From an uncultured Flavobacterium sp. (GTDB taxonomy: Bacteria > Bacteroidota > Bacteroidia > Flavobacteriales > Flavobacteriaceae), in contig NZ_CAMIHH010000084.1 in the NCBI RefSeq assembly GCF_946220915.1, positions 1-14,295 on the forward strand: a DNA stretch of 14,295 nucleotides, in the 5' to 3' direction. Positions within the stretch are counted from its first letter, which is position 1. Every line of letters starts with the position of its first letter. The translations under genes were made by a program, and so were the position numbers. This document shows, piece after piece, positions 1 to 8,525 of this stretch. Under the pieces are notes generated by a model. That model saw only the letters and a program-made list of their open reading frames with translations. It was not told the origin of the DNA and ran no database searches.

Positions 1-46
1 CTAACCCACCTAGAGCCAAAATTGCTGCAAGGTATAGTTTCTTCAT
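1..46 (-). CDS. N-terminal fragment of a secreted or outer-membrane protein (possibly PorP/SprF-like)
   Basis: An ATG at 44-46 on the minus strand opens a frame that runs off the left edge after 15 codons, reading MKKLYLAAILALGGL. Two lysines followed by a hydrophobic run are typical of the start of a Sec signal peptide. Nothing of the mature protein is visible, so the family cannot be read from sequence. It lies 172 bp downstream of the T9SS type B adhesin on the same strand. In Flavobacteriia, genes for adhesins with this C-terminal domain are often followed by a PorP/SprF-family outer-membrane protein gene. That identity is inferred from position only; that a real gene starts here is fairly likely. 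Confidence 0.55.
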   Translation of the reverse strand, partial: MKKLYLAAILALGGL

Positions 47-152
47 GTGTGTGGTTTCTATTTATTTAATTACTCGGTAGCTGTTAAGCCCATCAAAGCA
101 AATAAATTTTTTTGAATTTCGTGTGAAATTTATGAAATGTTTATGCAAAAAA

Positions 153-168
153 ATCAGTGTTTACTGAT
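153..168 (-). terminator. Weak hairpin followed by a T-run
   Basis: Read on the minus strand, a 6-bp stem (ATCAGT/ACTGAT, loop AAAC) is followed directly by T residues (plus-strand A-run 147-152). The stem is AT-rich and short, but the arrangement is that of an intrinsic terminator. It is the second hairpin after the adhesin stop codon. Confidence 0.4.
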
Positions 169-181
169 ATTAACAAGCACA

Positions 182-203
182 TTACCCCGCCAAAGCGGGG
201 TAA
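182..203 (-). terminator. GC-rich hairpin just after the adhesin stop codon
   Basis: A perfect 9-bp inverted repeat (TTACCCCGC at 182-190, GCGGGGTAA at 195-203, loop 191-194) starts 15 nt past the adhesin stop codon. No T-run follows at once on the minus strand; the nearest is after the second hairpin, at 147-152. It may be a terminator, a 3' end stabilising hairpin, or one half of a two-hairpin terminator. Confidence 0.6.
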
Positions 204-218
204 ATGCCTGTTTATCAG

Positions 219-3200
219 TTATTCTTCACGATTAACGTAAACCCAGCCAGTTTTTGTCTCGCCGTTGTTACGCTCTATCATATAGAAATATGTACCTGTA
301 GGAAGCTCATCGCCGCCGCTGGACTGGCCTTCCCACTGGTTGGTATATCCATTTCCATAGGAATAAACTTCTTGTCCGTAGCGGTTAAAGATACCCAGCT
401 TCTTAACATCAAGGACGGTAAGGTCAAACCTATCGTTCAGGTTGTCATTGTTAGGAGAGATACCCCTTGGGACATCACATGCCGTATCTGTAACAGGAAC
501 ATCCAGTTCAAGCATACACTCGCCGTTTGCCTGAGGGATTACCACAAGGTGGTATGTGCCCGGAGTTGCAACCTCAACTTTTTCTGAAGAGCCAATTACG
601 GTGCCCGCGCTATTTGTCCAAACAAAGTCTACAGTATCTACAGTGTAGATATCATCCATATCGAAAGTAGCTTCCAACATATATGACTGGCCTTCGCATC
701 CCTGTAGTACTGCTACTACCGGTATAGAAGTAACCGTTACCTGTACTGATGCTGATACCGACGGACAGTCAGGCGTACCCGGAATAGTATTGGTTACCGT
801 ATGGGTTCCGGGGGTACTTGCCTCAAGGTTAATAACACCTGTTACAGCATCGATTACTAATCCGGCACTACCGCTAAAGGTGCCCGCACCACCCTGAAGG
901 ATTGGCGAAGGGTTACCTGAATTCTGGCAATATTCCAGAGCATCGTAGCTGAAATCAGCAATCGGCGCAGGATTGATAACTATGGTAACGCTATGCGCTA
1001 CCAGGCCACATCCATTAGCAGCAGCTATGGTATTGGTAACAATGTAAGTCCCTTCTGTACTTGCAGCCGGGTTGATTGCCCCTGTCGCAGCATCAATAGA
1101 AAGGCCTGCAATGTCGACAGTGAATATTCCTGCCGCTGCGCCAGTTTCAAATGTAGGCGACTCCGTGCCACCAGCATTCTGGCAAAGTGCAGCAACCTCA
1201 TACGTGAATACAGCAGACGGTAGTTTAGTAACTGTAACCGAAGCTGTTGCCACTACATCCGGGCAGCCATTTGCAGCTGCAATCGTATAAGTAACGTTGT
1301 ACGTTCCGGCTGTACTTGCTGCAAGGTCGATATCGCCTGTAACAGCATTGATAGCAAGGCCTGCTTCAGCGGCATACGTGCCACCCGCATCACCTGCAAA
1401 GGTTACCGTAGCAGTACCTGCATCAGAACAATATGGCGAACCAGGGTAGGCAATTGTTGCCACCGGAAGCGCGTTAATTACAATCTCTGCAGTGACAGAC
1501 AGCGGTCCGCATACTGCTGTGGCAGCAATAGTGTAAGTAATGGTATGCGTACCTAACGTACTTGCTGCAAGGTCAATGTCGCCTGTTACAGGATCGATCA
1601 CAAGGCCTGCATCGCCAGAATACGCGCCACCAGCCGTGCCTGTAAGCGTTACCGTAGCTGTACCTGCATTGGCACAGTATGGTGTAGCAGCGTAAGCAAT
1701 GGCTGCATCAGGAGCCGCTTCAATTACAATGTCGGCCGTTGCAGTGAACTCAGGGCATGAAAGCGTTTCAGCAAGAGTATAAGTAACTGTATATGTACCT
1801 GCAGTACTTGCTGCAAGGTCGACAGTACCGGTTACAGGGTCGATAACAAGGCCGTCGGTAGAAGTAAATGTACCGCCTGTGTTTCCTGTTACTATAACCG
1901 TTGCATTACCAGCGTTAGAACAGAATGGCGCTGTACCATAATCTATTGTCGCTGTAAACTGATCGGCCAGTTCCACCTGTGCAGTTACCTGAAGCTCCGC
2001 GCATGCTGTCGTAGCCGCAATGGTATACGTTACCGTGTACGTACCCGATGTGCTCGCAGTCAGGTCTATTTCTCCCGTTACAGCATCTATCGAAAGGCCT
2101 CCGGTAGACGAGTAAGCACCGCCAGTAGTTCCGGTTTGCGTTACTGTAGCTGTACCTGTCCCTACACAGTAAGGGCCTGCATAAGCGATAGTAGCTTCAG
2201 GCGCTGCCTCAATTACGATCTGTGCAGTTGTTTCAAATTCAGGGCACAGTGCGGTAGCCTCAACTGTATACGTTACCGTATAAGTGCCCGCCGGTGTCGT
2301 TGCAAGTGTTATTTCACCTGTGGCAGCATTGATAGCCACGCCAGCATCGGCAGTATAAACACCACCCGGGCTGCCGGTATGTGTTACCGTAGCTGTTGCA
2401 GCACTGGTACAATATGGGCTATTTGCATAAGCAATCGTGGCACCAGGGCCATCGTTAACGGTAATTGTCAATGGCACTATGTCAAAACATTCGAAAGTAG
2501 CCGATTGAATCCTTACCCAGATCGTAACCGTATCTGTTTCGTAAGGAACAGTTAAATCGATAGCATTTTCCTCGTCATCCGCTTCAGCTTCAGTTTCATA
2601 GTATGATACTACGTAATCTGCGGCAGGAAGCGCACCCAATACATCGTCATTAAGCGTTGTAAGGTCGATCGATGTTTCGCCGTCGAAGCCGCAAAGTACT
2701 ACCTCAGCAGGGTCAGGAATTACCACATCTGGTGCAAGTGTTACCATTACAGTATCTGTAATAGGCTCACTGTTAGATGCATTTGGCACTGTAACAACTA
2801 CGGTATACGTATGCTCTCCCGGTTCTGATACCTGAATAGTTTGCGTAAGCGATGTTGTAGATATTATTGTTGGTGTAAATGGTGATGGAGAGTCGTCCAT
2901 AAACCACTCATACGTAGGTGCCTGGCTGTTGCCCGGAGTTGTAACCGTAGCGGTGATCGTAGTATTTGGCACACCGCACAGTACTTTATCGTCACCCAAT
3001 GCAACATCGTAAAGAATGTTACAGTTGGTGCTACCCTCACTCGTTTCCAGCTGCTGTAGCTGTATCTGGCCCTGGGCTCCGTTAAAGTTGGTTATAAGTA
3101 CTGCATAGATCTGTCCTTCTACCGCATTAGGGATAGTAAAGTTCTCTATGAATGCACCGTCAAAACTACAGTCAACTATATTTCCGAAAGGATAGAAGTT

Positions 3201-6200
3201 CGGGTTGGCTGTGTTGTTAGGGCATGTAGGGCAGTCAATCAATTCTACCTGGGCACAAGCCTCTGTAAGCGAGGTAAATGGCCCAAAGGCTGCAAAGTCA
3301 ACGTCAAGACCGGTACCAATTGGCACGCCCGCATTGTCAAATTGGGTGTTTTGTACCAGCTGGAAGTCAATCGGTCCGTCGTCTTCGATCTGCAGGTAGT
3401 ACCATACAGGGTTAGGCGTTGAGCCAAGACATGCTACCTGGCCGTATCCTGAACCGGCACCCTGGCCGAAAGTATTGTCGAAAATGATACCGCCATTCGT
3501 TTCTGTTGAAGCACAGAATGGCTCTGCTTCAATAATAGATACATCGGTAGTTTCAAAATTGGCCTGCGCCCATGAGCTCATCTCATCAGGGTTGCTGCAT
3601 ATTGCCCTTACATATACAGTATATTCTGTATTGTTGGTAAGGGTTTCAACAGCGAATGCTGTTTCTTCCGTAACCGTTCCGCTGGTTGGTACCGCAGAAC
3701 CTACGGGAAGTATAGCATATTCCCAGCTTGTTTCAGAGCCGCCCGGCTCCCATGCCACGTTCACTCCGCTTGAAGACACACAGCTTACGTTAACATCATA
3801 CGGAGGAGGGCAGGTAACAATCTGTATGTTGATGTTATCTATCGCACCTGGCTGCTGTGCGCCGCCGCCGCTATCGTTTCTCCATTCGAAAACAATCCTC
3901 CTTATACTTTGTGGCCCAGGAGTAGCAACGTTGTAAGAAGATGTTGTCCATGCATTAGAAAGCTGGTGGTTGCCGCCAAGCTGAATGCCACCACTGTTAG
4001 CGGCAGTGATCTGTGTGCCCGGTGTAGGTACAAAAGTTGTAGGTACCACCCACACACGGATGTAATCCCAGTTGTTTTCTCCCTGGTTCCTCCAGTCAAA
4101 TGATACATTGATCATGTTCACTTCATCCTCTACAAGCACGTCCCTGTAGGCATGTACAACCGAACTTGAGTTAGTTACATAATTGTGTGTTGTACCGTTG
4201 TCATTACTGATGTATAGTGAATGCGTCGGGCTGTTGCTTACAGCAGTACCATAAACCCACTTATTGGTTTGCGTACCGTTTGAAAGCGCCCATCCATGGT
4301 CTGTATCTTCAAAATCCTGAGTATATTCAATCTCGGCAGGAATCTGAGTTGTTACGAAAGGTAGTGGCCCGATCCAAATGCTGTTTCCGTTTGCATCACC
4401 ACAGTTACTCCTTACCCAGAAGTAATAAGCCGTAGATGGCGTAAGGCCTGTAAGGTCTACGTTTTCAGGTGTTACGTTGCCAGTAGGCACTGTAGATGCC
4501 GTTGGCGCCGTATTGGTTGTAGCATAGTAATAGTCAAATGTAGGGGTTACCGATGTTGGCCCTGTCCAGCTAATTGCCGCAGAGTTTTGTGTAACTGCAC
4601 CCAGTGTAAGGGCTGTAGGCGATGGGCAGGTAACCACCTGTATATTAATATTGTCTATGGCACCTGGCTGCTGTGTACCGCCACCGCCGTCATTCCTCCA
4701 TTCAAATACAAGCCTTACCGTTTGCCCGGCATAATCGGCAGCGTTAATGATATGGGTAGCATTGGCCCAGGTATTGCTACCCTGGTGGTTGCCGCCAAGC
4801 TGGAAGCCACCACTGTTAGCGGCAGTGATCTGTGTGCCCGGTACCGGGTTATGCGTTACAGGAACTACCCACACACGGATGTAATCCCAGCCGTTTTCTC
4901 CCTGGTTCCTCCAGTCATACTGTAGGGATACCTGGTCAAGAGGCGTTGGAAGCGCGATGTCACGGTAAGCATGTACTACCGAAGAGGCCGAGATATCGTA
5001 GTTATGTGTTGTTCCATTGGTATTGCTTACATAAAGCGAGTGCGTAGGCGAGCTGCTTACAGCCGTGCCATATACCCACTTGTTGGTTTGCATGCCATTG
5101 CTTAGTGTCCACTCGTGGCCTGGTATCTCAAAATCCATTGAATAGTCAAGATCAGCAGGGTTTTGTGGTGTTATAAAGCTTACAGGGCCAATCCAAATGC
5201 TGTTCCCATCTGTCGTGCCACAGTTACTCCTTACCCAGAAATAATAATTAGTGGAAGGCGTAAGGCCTGTAAGGCCTACATTTTCAGGCGTTACGTTGCC
5301 AGTCGGCGTAGTAGAGGCCGTTGGTGCAGTATTGGTTGTATTGTAATAATAATCGTAAGTAGGCGTTACCGAAGTTGGTCCCGTCCAGCTTATGGCTGCA
5401 GTAGTCTGCGAAACCGCTCCCACTACAAGTGCAGTAGGCGATGGGCAGGTAACAATCTGTACGTTTACGTTATCTATGGCACCCGGCTGCTGCGATCCGC
5501 CGCCGCCGTCATTCCTCCACTCAAATACAAGCCTTACTACCTGGCCTGCATACGATCCGGCGTTTATGATGTGTGTTGCAGTAGCCCATGTATTGCTTGC
5601 CTGATGGTCGCCCCCAAGCTGGAAGCCGCCGCTATTGGCTGCGGTGATCTGCGTACCCGGCGTTGGAACATGCGTTACCGGCACAACCCATACCCTGATG
5701 TAGTCCCAGCCGTTTTCGCCCTGGTTCCTCCAGTCATACTGTAAGGCCACCTGGTCAAGAGGTGTTGGAAGCTGTATGTCACGGTAAGCGTGAACAACCG
5801 AAGAAGAAGAAGTACTATAGTTGTGCGTTGTTCCGTTGGTATTACTTATGTAAAGCGAGTGCGTTGGGCTGTTGCTTACCGCAGTGCCATAGACCCACTG
5901 GTTGGTTTGCGTACCGTTGGACAATGTCCACTGGTGGCCCGGTGTTTCGAAATCCTGCGTGAAGTTCGGGATCGCAGGTATTTGCGGTGTCGTAAACGAA
6001 AACGGGCCAACCCATGGGCTGGTAGTTCCGCCGCCGCAATTACTCCTTACCCAAAAGTAGTAGGTGGTTGAAGGTGTTAGGCCTGTAAAAGGCACAGTAG
6101 CCGCACTCACGTTGCCCGTAGGGGTAGTGCCCGCAGTAGGGGCCGTGTTTGTAGTGCCAAAAACATAATCGAATGTTGGCGTTACCGTTGTAGGCCCTGT

Positions 6201-8354
6201 CCAGTTAACCACCGCAGAGTTGTTAGTAAATGGAGTACCAAGGGCAACATTAGTAGGTGACGGGCACGATACCAGGTTGATGTTGATATTGTCTATGGCA
6301 GCACCCGGCATTGTTCCGGCGCTGGTATCATTTCTCCATTCAAATATAAGTCTCATTACCGTACCGGCATATGGCGCGGCATTTACAGTATAGTTTGCAG
6401 TAGTCCAGGCCGGGTTCAGGTTGAATAGCCCGCCCAGCTGTATCCTGTCCGGAGCAGCGGCAATCAGCGTGCCCGGTGTTGGGGTAAAGGTGGCCGGAAC
6501 GACCCAAACCTTAAAGTAATCCCATACTGTGCCCGGAGGTGTCCCTTCGCCGCCCGACTTCCAGTCGAACGAAAGCGTGAACTGGTCTACGGTAGCAGGC
6601 ATTTGCAGGTCCCTGAAAGCGTGTACGACCGAAGCGGCGTTATCCGTGTAATTGTTGGATACGCCATTGTCATTACTTATGTAAAGTGAATGCGTTGGGC
6701 TGTTGCTTGTGGCGGTTCCTACAACCCATTTATTGGTTTGGGAGCCGTTTGCCAATGCAAAGCCATGTGTGCCTTCAAAATTCTGTACGTAGTTGATTAT
6801 GCTCACCGGTACCTGTGTTGTCGTAAATGTATACGGCCCCGCCCAGGCACTGAATGTACCGTCGCCGCAGGCAGCCCTTACATAATATTCGTAAGCAGTA
6901 CCATCGGCCAAAGGACCGGCAACATAGTTTGTGTTAACAGTAACTGTAGTACCAGCGCCCGCAGGGATGCCGCTATTGGCCGCCTGCACTACAATTTCCC
7001 ATGACGATGCGCCGCTTGGGTTAGTCCATGAAAGATTGGCAGAGTCTGCATCCACTCCCATTGTAGGAAGCCCTACCGGAGGTGCGCAGTTTACCTGCTG
7101 TACTGTAAGTGTATATGGTGTAGACTGTGTAGTCGAGGTAGATATGACAATATAATATGTTGTCCCTGCCGTTACCGGGAAGGAAGCAATGTTTACCGGG
7201 GTTGTTGCATTACCGGTTCCGCCATCTGCACAGGCAACGCCAATGTTGGCACAGCTGGTGTAGATAAACATTCCGGAGTTAGCGCCGTTATTGGTCATGC
7301 TAAAGCCAGCATTGCCCGTATAGGTTGGGGTATAGGCATATACCACCTCATCCCCGTTCAGGAAATTATTACCGGCATTACATCCGGTAGCTCCCGGGGT
7401 ACCTTCAATATCATCGCCATAAAGGTTGGTATTGCTGGTATGGGAATATGTATTTGTTGGTATTACAATTGGTGCAGAACAATTTGTACCCGGCACAACC
7501 GTCGTAAAATAATAGGGCCCCGCAACATTGCTGGTACCACCGTCAGAGCATATTCCCGTTACATAATACTTATACTGTGTAGCAGGCTGCAGCGGGTTAC
7601 CCGCGCTGTCGGTAGTAGCAACATATGGCGGTAATCCGCTGTAGGAAAGGCCACCGCCGGTCGGGGCTCCTGTAGCGCTTACAATATCAATAGTCCATTG
7701 ATTGGTATTGGAAGGGTTTGTCCAGTTAAGCGTTGCCGTGTTGGTGCCAATGTTGGTAGTAGTCTGCCCGACAGGGTCAAGGCACTGTGCTACAACCCTA
7801 ACGTTATCTACAAGCCAACGGTCGCCAAAATCGCCATTCATTACAAAGGCAAGGTGCACCATCTGGTTGGCCGAAGCAGGAGGAAGCGTTACCACTTTCT
7901 CCACATATGCGGTTTCGTTCGGGGGAGGGTTTAGTGTAAGCTCTGTCCATGCCTGTACCTGTGTATAGGCTGCAGTGTTTGTTGGATCATTCCCAATATG
8001 GATCATGATCCTGTAGGTGCTTTGGTCATCGCCCAATTGCGTAAGCCTCGACATAAAACGCAGCTGCCCGTTTGGCGGTGCGTTGAATTGCGGCGTTACA
8101 AGCCAGTCCTCGGTCGTACCGGTGGCTACGTTTTGCCTGTTAAGGAACGCAACGTGACCTGCATCTCCAAAGGCAGGGGTCTGAATGGCATTGTGGGCAG
8201 CAATTACCCACACCACACCAGGATCCCCTACATTGATCTGTTGCCAGTCAGCAGGGAATGCTGTGCCATTGCCTTCAAAATCTTCCAGTGCCAGCTGCGA
8301 GTAGCCGCACCACGACATTAGAAACATGAAAACAATCAAAGTAATTTTTTTCAT
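219..8354 (-). CDS. Giant multidomain T9SS type B adhesin (choice-of-anchor J, Fn3 and Ig-like repeats, gliding-type C-terminal domain)
   Basis: A 2711-residue secreted surface protein with no enzymatic motif seen, probably an adhesin or matrix protein. A signal peptide (about residues 1-19, MKKITLIVFMFLMSWCGYSQ) is followed by a choice-of-anchor J/MAM-like domain (about 20-190), Fn3 (191-286), a PPC-like beta domain (about 290-421) and Fn3 (422-515). Four [anchor J + Fn3] units follow (519-1605), then a cysteine-containing beta-sandwich segment (about 1606-1778), Ig/PKD-like segments (about 1779-1968) and seven Ig-like repeats (1969-2544). A final Ig-like segment leads to the type B sorting domain (about 2628-2711), with GISPNNDNLNDRFDL, IFNRYGQEVY, W and the ending PTGTYFYMI...KTGWVYVNRE typical of that family. 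The C-terminal domain implies Sec export, T9SS crossing of the outer membrane and surface attachment or release. The ATG at 8354 is chosen because the signal peptide begins there. A promoter match lies just upstream and the gene appears monocistronic or leads into the gene at 1-46. Confidence 0.93.
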   Translation of the reverse strand: MKKITLIVFMFLMSWCGYSQLALEDFEGNGTAFPADWQQINVGDPGVVWVIAAHNAIQTPAFGDAGHVAFLNRQNVATGTTEDWLVTPQFNAPPNGQLRFMSRLTQLGDDQSTYRIMIHIGNDPTNTAAYTQVQAWTELTLNPPPNETAYVEKVVTLPPASANQMVHLAFVMNGDFGDRWLVDNVRVVAQCLDPVGQTTTNIGTNTATLNWTNPSNTNQWTIDIVSATGAPTGGGLSYSGLPPYVATTDSAGNPLQPATQYKYYVTGICSDGGTSNVAGPYYFTTVVPGTNCSAPIVIPTNTYSHTSNTNLYGDDIEGTPGATGCNAGNNFLNGDEVVYAYTPTYTGNAGFSMTNNGANSGMFIYTSCANIGVACADGGTGNATTPVNIASFPVTAGTTYYIVISTSTTQSTPYTLTVQQVNCAPPVGLPTMGVDADSANLSWTNPSGASSWEIVVQAANSGIPAGAGTTVTVNTNYVAGPLADGTAYEYYVRAACGDGTFSAWAGPYTFTTTQVPVSIINYVQNFEGTHGFALANGSQTNKWVVGTATSNSPTHSLYISNDNGVSNNYTDNAASVVHAFRDLQMPATVDQFTLSFDWKSGGEGTPPGTVWDYFKVWVVPATFTPTPGTLIAAAPDRIQLGGLFNLNPAWTTANYTVNAAPYAGTVMRLIFEWRNDTSAGTMPGAAIDNININLVSCPSPTNVALGTPFTNNSAVVNWTGPTTVTPTFDYVFGTTNTAPTAGTTPTGNVSAATVPFTGLTPSTTYYFWVRSNCGGGTTSPWVGPFSFTTPQIPAIPNFTQDFETPGHQWTLSNGTQTNQWVYGTAVSNSPTHSLYISNTNGTTHNYSTSSSSVVHAYRDIQLPTPLDQVALQYDWRNQGENGWDYIRVWVVPVTHVPTPGTQITAANSGGFQLGGDHQASNTWATATHIINAGSYAGQVVRLVFEWRNDGGGGSQQPGAIDNVNVQIVTCPSPTALVVGAVSQTTAAISWTGPTSVTPTYDYYYNTTNTAPTASTTPTGNVTPENVGLTGLTPSTNYYFWVRSNCGTTDGNSIWIGPVSFITPQNPADLDYSMDFEIPGHEWTLSNGMQTNKWVYGTAVSSSPTHSLYVSNTNGTTHNYDISASSVVHAYRDIALPTPLDQVSLQYDWRNQGENGWDYIRVWVVPVTHNPVPGTQITAANSGGFQLGGNHQGSNTWANATHIINAADYAGQTVRLVFEWRNDGGGGTQQPGAIDNINIQVVTCPSPTALTLGAVTQNSAAISWTGPTSVTPTFDYYYATTNTAPTASTVPTGNVTPENVDLTGLTPSTAYYFWVRSNCGDANGNSIWIGPLPFVTTQIPAEIEYTQDFEDTDHGWALSNGTQTNKWVYGTAVSNSPTHSLYISNDNGTTHNYVTNSSSVVHAYRDVLVEDEVNMINVSFDWRNQGENNWDYIRVWVVPTTFVPTPGTQITAANSGGIQLGGNHQLSNAWTTSSYNVATPGPQSIRRIVFEWRNDSGGGAQQPGAIDNINIQIVTCPPPYDVNVSCVSSSGVNVAWEPGGSETSWEYAILPVGSAVPTSGTVTEETAFAVETLTNNTEYTVYVRAICSNPDEMSSWAQANFETTDVSIIEAEPFCASTETNGGIIFDNTFGQGAGSGYGQVACLGSTPNPVWYYLQIEDDGPIDFQLVQNTQFDNAGVPIGTGLDVDFAAFGPFTSLTEACAQVELIDCPTCPNNTANPNFYPFGNIVDCSFDGAFIENFTIPNAVEGQIYAVLITNFNGAQGQIQLQQLETSEGSTNCNILYDVALGDDKVLCGVPNTTITATVTTPGNSQAPTYEWFMDDSPSPFTPTIISTTSLTQTIQVSEPGEHTYTVVVTVPNASNSEPITDTVMVTLAPDVVIPDPAEVVLCGFDGETSIDLTTLNDDVLGALPAADYVVSYYETEAEADDEENAIDLTVPYETDTVTIWVRIQSATFECFDIVPLTITVNDGPGATIAYANSPYCTSAATATVTHTGSPGGVYTADAGVAINAATGEITLATTPAGTYTVTYTVEATALCPEFETTAQIVIEAAPEATIAYAGPYCVGTGTATVTQTGTTGGAYSSTGGLSIDAVTGEIDLTASTSGTYTVTYTIAATTACAELQVTAQVELADQFTATIDYGTAPFCSNAGNATVIVTGNTGGTFTSTDGLVIDPVTGTVDLAASTAGTYTVTYTLAETLSCPEFTATADIVIEAAPDAAIAYAATPYCANAGTATVTLTGTAGGAYSGDAGLVIDPVTGDIDLAASTLGTHTITYTIAATAVCGPLSVTAEIVINALPVATIAYPGSPYCSDAGTATVTFAGDAGGTYAAEAGLAINAVTGDIDLAASTAGTYNVTYTIAAANGCPDVVATASVTVTKLPSAVFTYEVAALCQNAGGTESPTFETGAAAGIFTVDIAGLSIDAATGAINPAASTEGTYIVTNTIAAANGCGLVAHSVTIVINPAPIADFSYDALEYCQNSGNPSPILQGGAGTFSGSAGLVIDAVTGVINLEASTPGTHTVTNTIPGTPDCPSVSASVQVTVTSIPVVAVLQGCEGQSYMLEATFDMDDIYTVDTVDFVWTNSAGTVIGSSEKVEVATPGTYHLVVIPQANGECMLELDVPVTDTACDVPRGISPNNDNLNDRFDLTVLDVKKLGIFNRYGQEVYSYGNGYTNQWEGQSSGGDELPTGTYFYMIERNNGETKTGWVYVNREE
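723..2450 (-). repeat. Seven tandem Ig-like coding repeats of about 246 bp
   Basis: Repeats start at residues 1969, 2052, 2133, 2215, 2297, 2379 and 2464, each 81-85 residues long. The shared pattern is IAYxxxPYC, ATVTxTG, GGxY, GLxIDxVTGxIDLAAST, GTYTVTYTIA, then a second Cys about 50 residues after the first. The two cysteines per unit are well placed for an intradomain disulfide. Units 6 and 7 form a separate subtype, with CQNxG in place of the usual first-Cys region and TNTI in place of TYTI. They most likely form an extended beta-sandwich stalk below the N-terminal adhesive domains. Confidence 0.9.
3987..4023 (+). repeat. 37-nt stretch identical to one in the neighbouring adhesin unit (copy in unit 4)
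   Basis: Positions 3987-4023 match 4806-4842 without a mismatch, 819 bp apart and in the same frame. Another 21 identical bases lie just left of each copy, separated by a 3-base patch with two differences. The equivalent stretch in unit 2 (about 5604-5665) differs at many synonymous positions. Confidence 0.9.
4806..4842 (+). repeat. 37-nt stretch identical to one in the neighbouring adhesin unit (copy in unit 3)
   Basis: Partner of the stretch at 3987-4023, inside the anchor J domain of unit 3. The identity includes third codon positions, which suggests recent exchange between units rather than selection on the protein alone. Confidence 0.9.
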
Positions 8355-8387
8355 AGTTATTTTAGGTTTAAGTAATAATTAAAACAT

Positions 8388-8420
8388 CAAATTTAAAAAA
8401 ATATAACTATCAGTTAACAA
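8388..8420 (-). promoter_or_regulatory. Bacteroidota-type promoter for the adhesin gene
   Basis: On the minus strand TTG (8418-8420) and TAAATTTG (8388-8395) are separated by 22 nt. This fits the known Flavobacterium pattern TTG-N(17-23)-TAnnTTTG. A start site near 8381 would leave a leader of roughly 25 nt before the ATG at 8354. The surrounding DNA is very AT-rich, so chance matches are possible. Confidence 0.55.
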
Positions 8421-8498
8421 TAAGACAAATTTTAACAAAATAATCGATTTGTCACATTTTTTTATATGAATGTGAAAAAATTAAACATTTTGTTTCTT

Positions 8499-8506
8499 TA
8501 ATTTTG
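8499..8506 (+). promoter_or_regulatory. Probable -7 element for hflX
   Basis: TAATTTTG matches the Bacteroidota -7 consensus TAnnTTTG, 19 nt before the hflX ATG. No TTG is found at the expected -33 distance, so this is a partial match. It would give a very short leader. It lies about 80 bp from the adhesin promoter and points the other way. Confidence 0.38.
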
Positions 8507-8525
8507 TATTACTATAAATTTAACT

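Larger units (their letters stand above)
3540..6800 (-). repeat. Four tandem [choice-of-anchor J + Fn3] coding repeats of about 820 bp
   Basis: Units begin at residues 519, 795, 1069 and 1342 (nt 6800, 5972, 5150 and 4331), giving periods of 276, 274 and 273 residues. Each starts with a Y-x-x-[DN]FE motif and has NKWVYGTA or a variant, SPTHSLYISN, a SVVHAxRD stretch, WDYxxVWVVP, the sequence RxxFEWRND and an IDNxNxxxV motif. An Fn3 domain opening with CPSPT or a variant follows, containing GLTPSTxYYFWVRSNCG in units 1-3. Units 2 and 3 are the most alike in protein; unit 1 is more divergent in its anchor J half, and unit 4 carries a different Fn3. Confidence 0.92.

Noticed and set aside
723..2450. 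Regular repeats considered as a CRISPR or non-coding satellite array
   Set aside because: The period is about 246 bp, the copies diverge, and all lie in one intact reading frame as Ig-like domains. No short identical repeats with unique spacers occur.
2136..2555. Plus-strand open frame opposite the Ig-like repeats
   Set aside because: The translation is Cys/Arg-rich and low in complexity, mirroring the repeats, with no start signal of its own. It is a shadow of the adhesin.
5163..5744. Long plus-strand open frame (193 codons) opposite the adhesin
   Set aside because: It is antisense to the repeat units, is rich in Cys, Arg and Tyr with no recognisable fold, and similar antisense frames recur at each repeat. 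It is a by-product of the repetitive coding strand.
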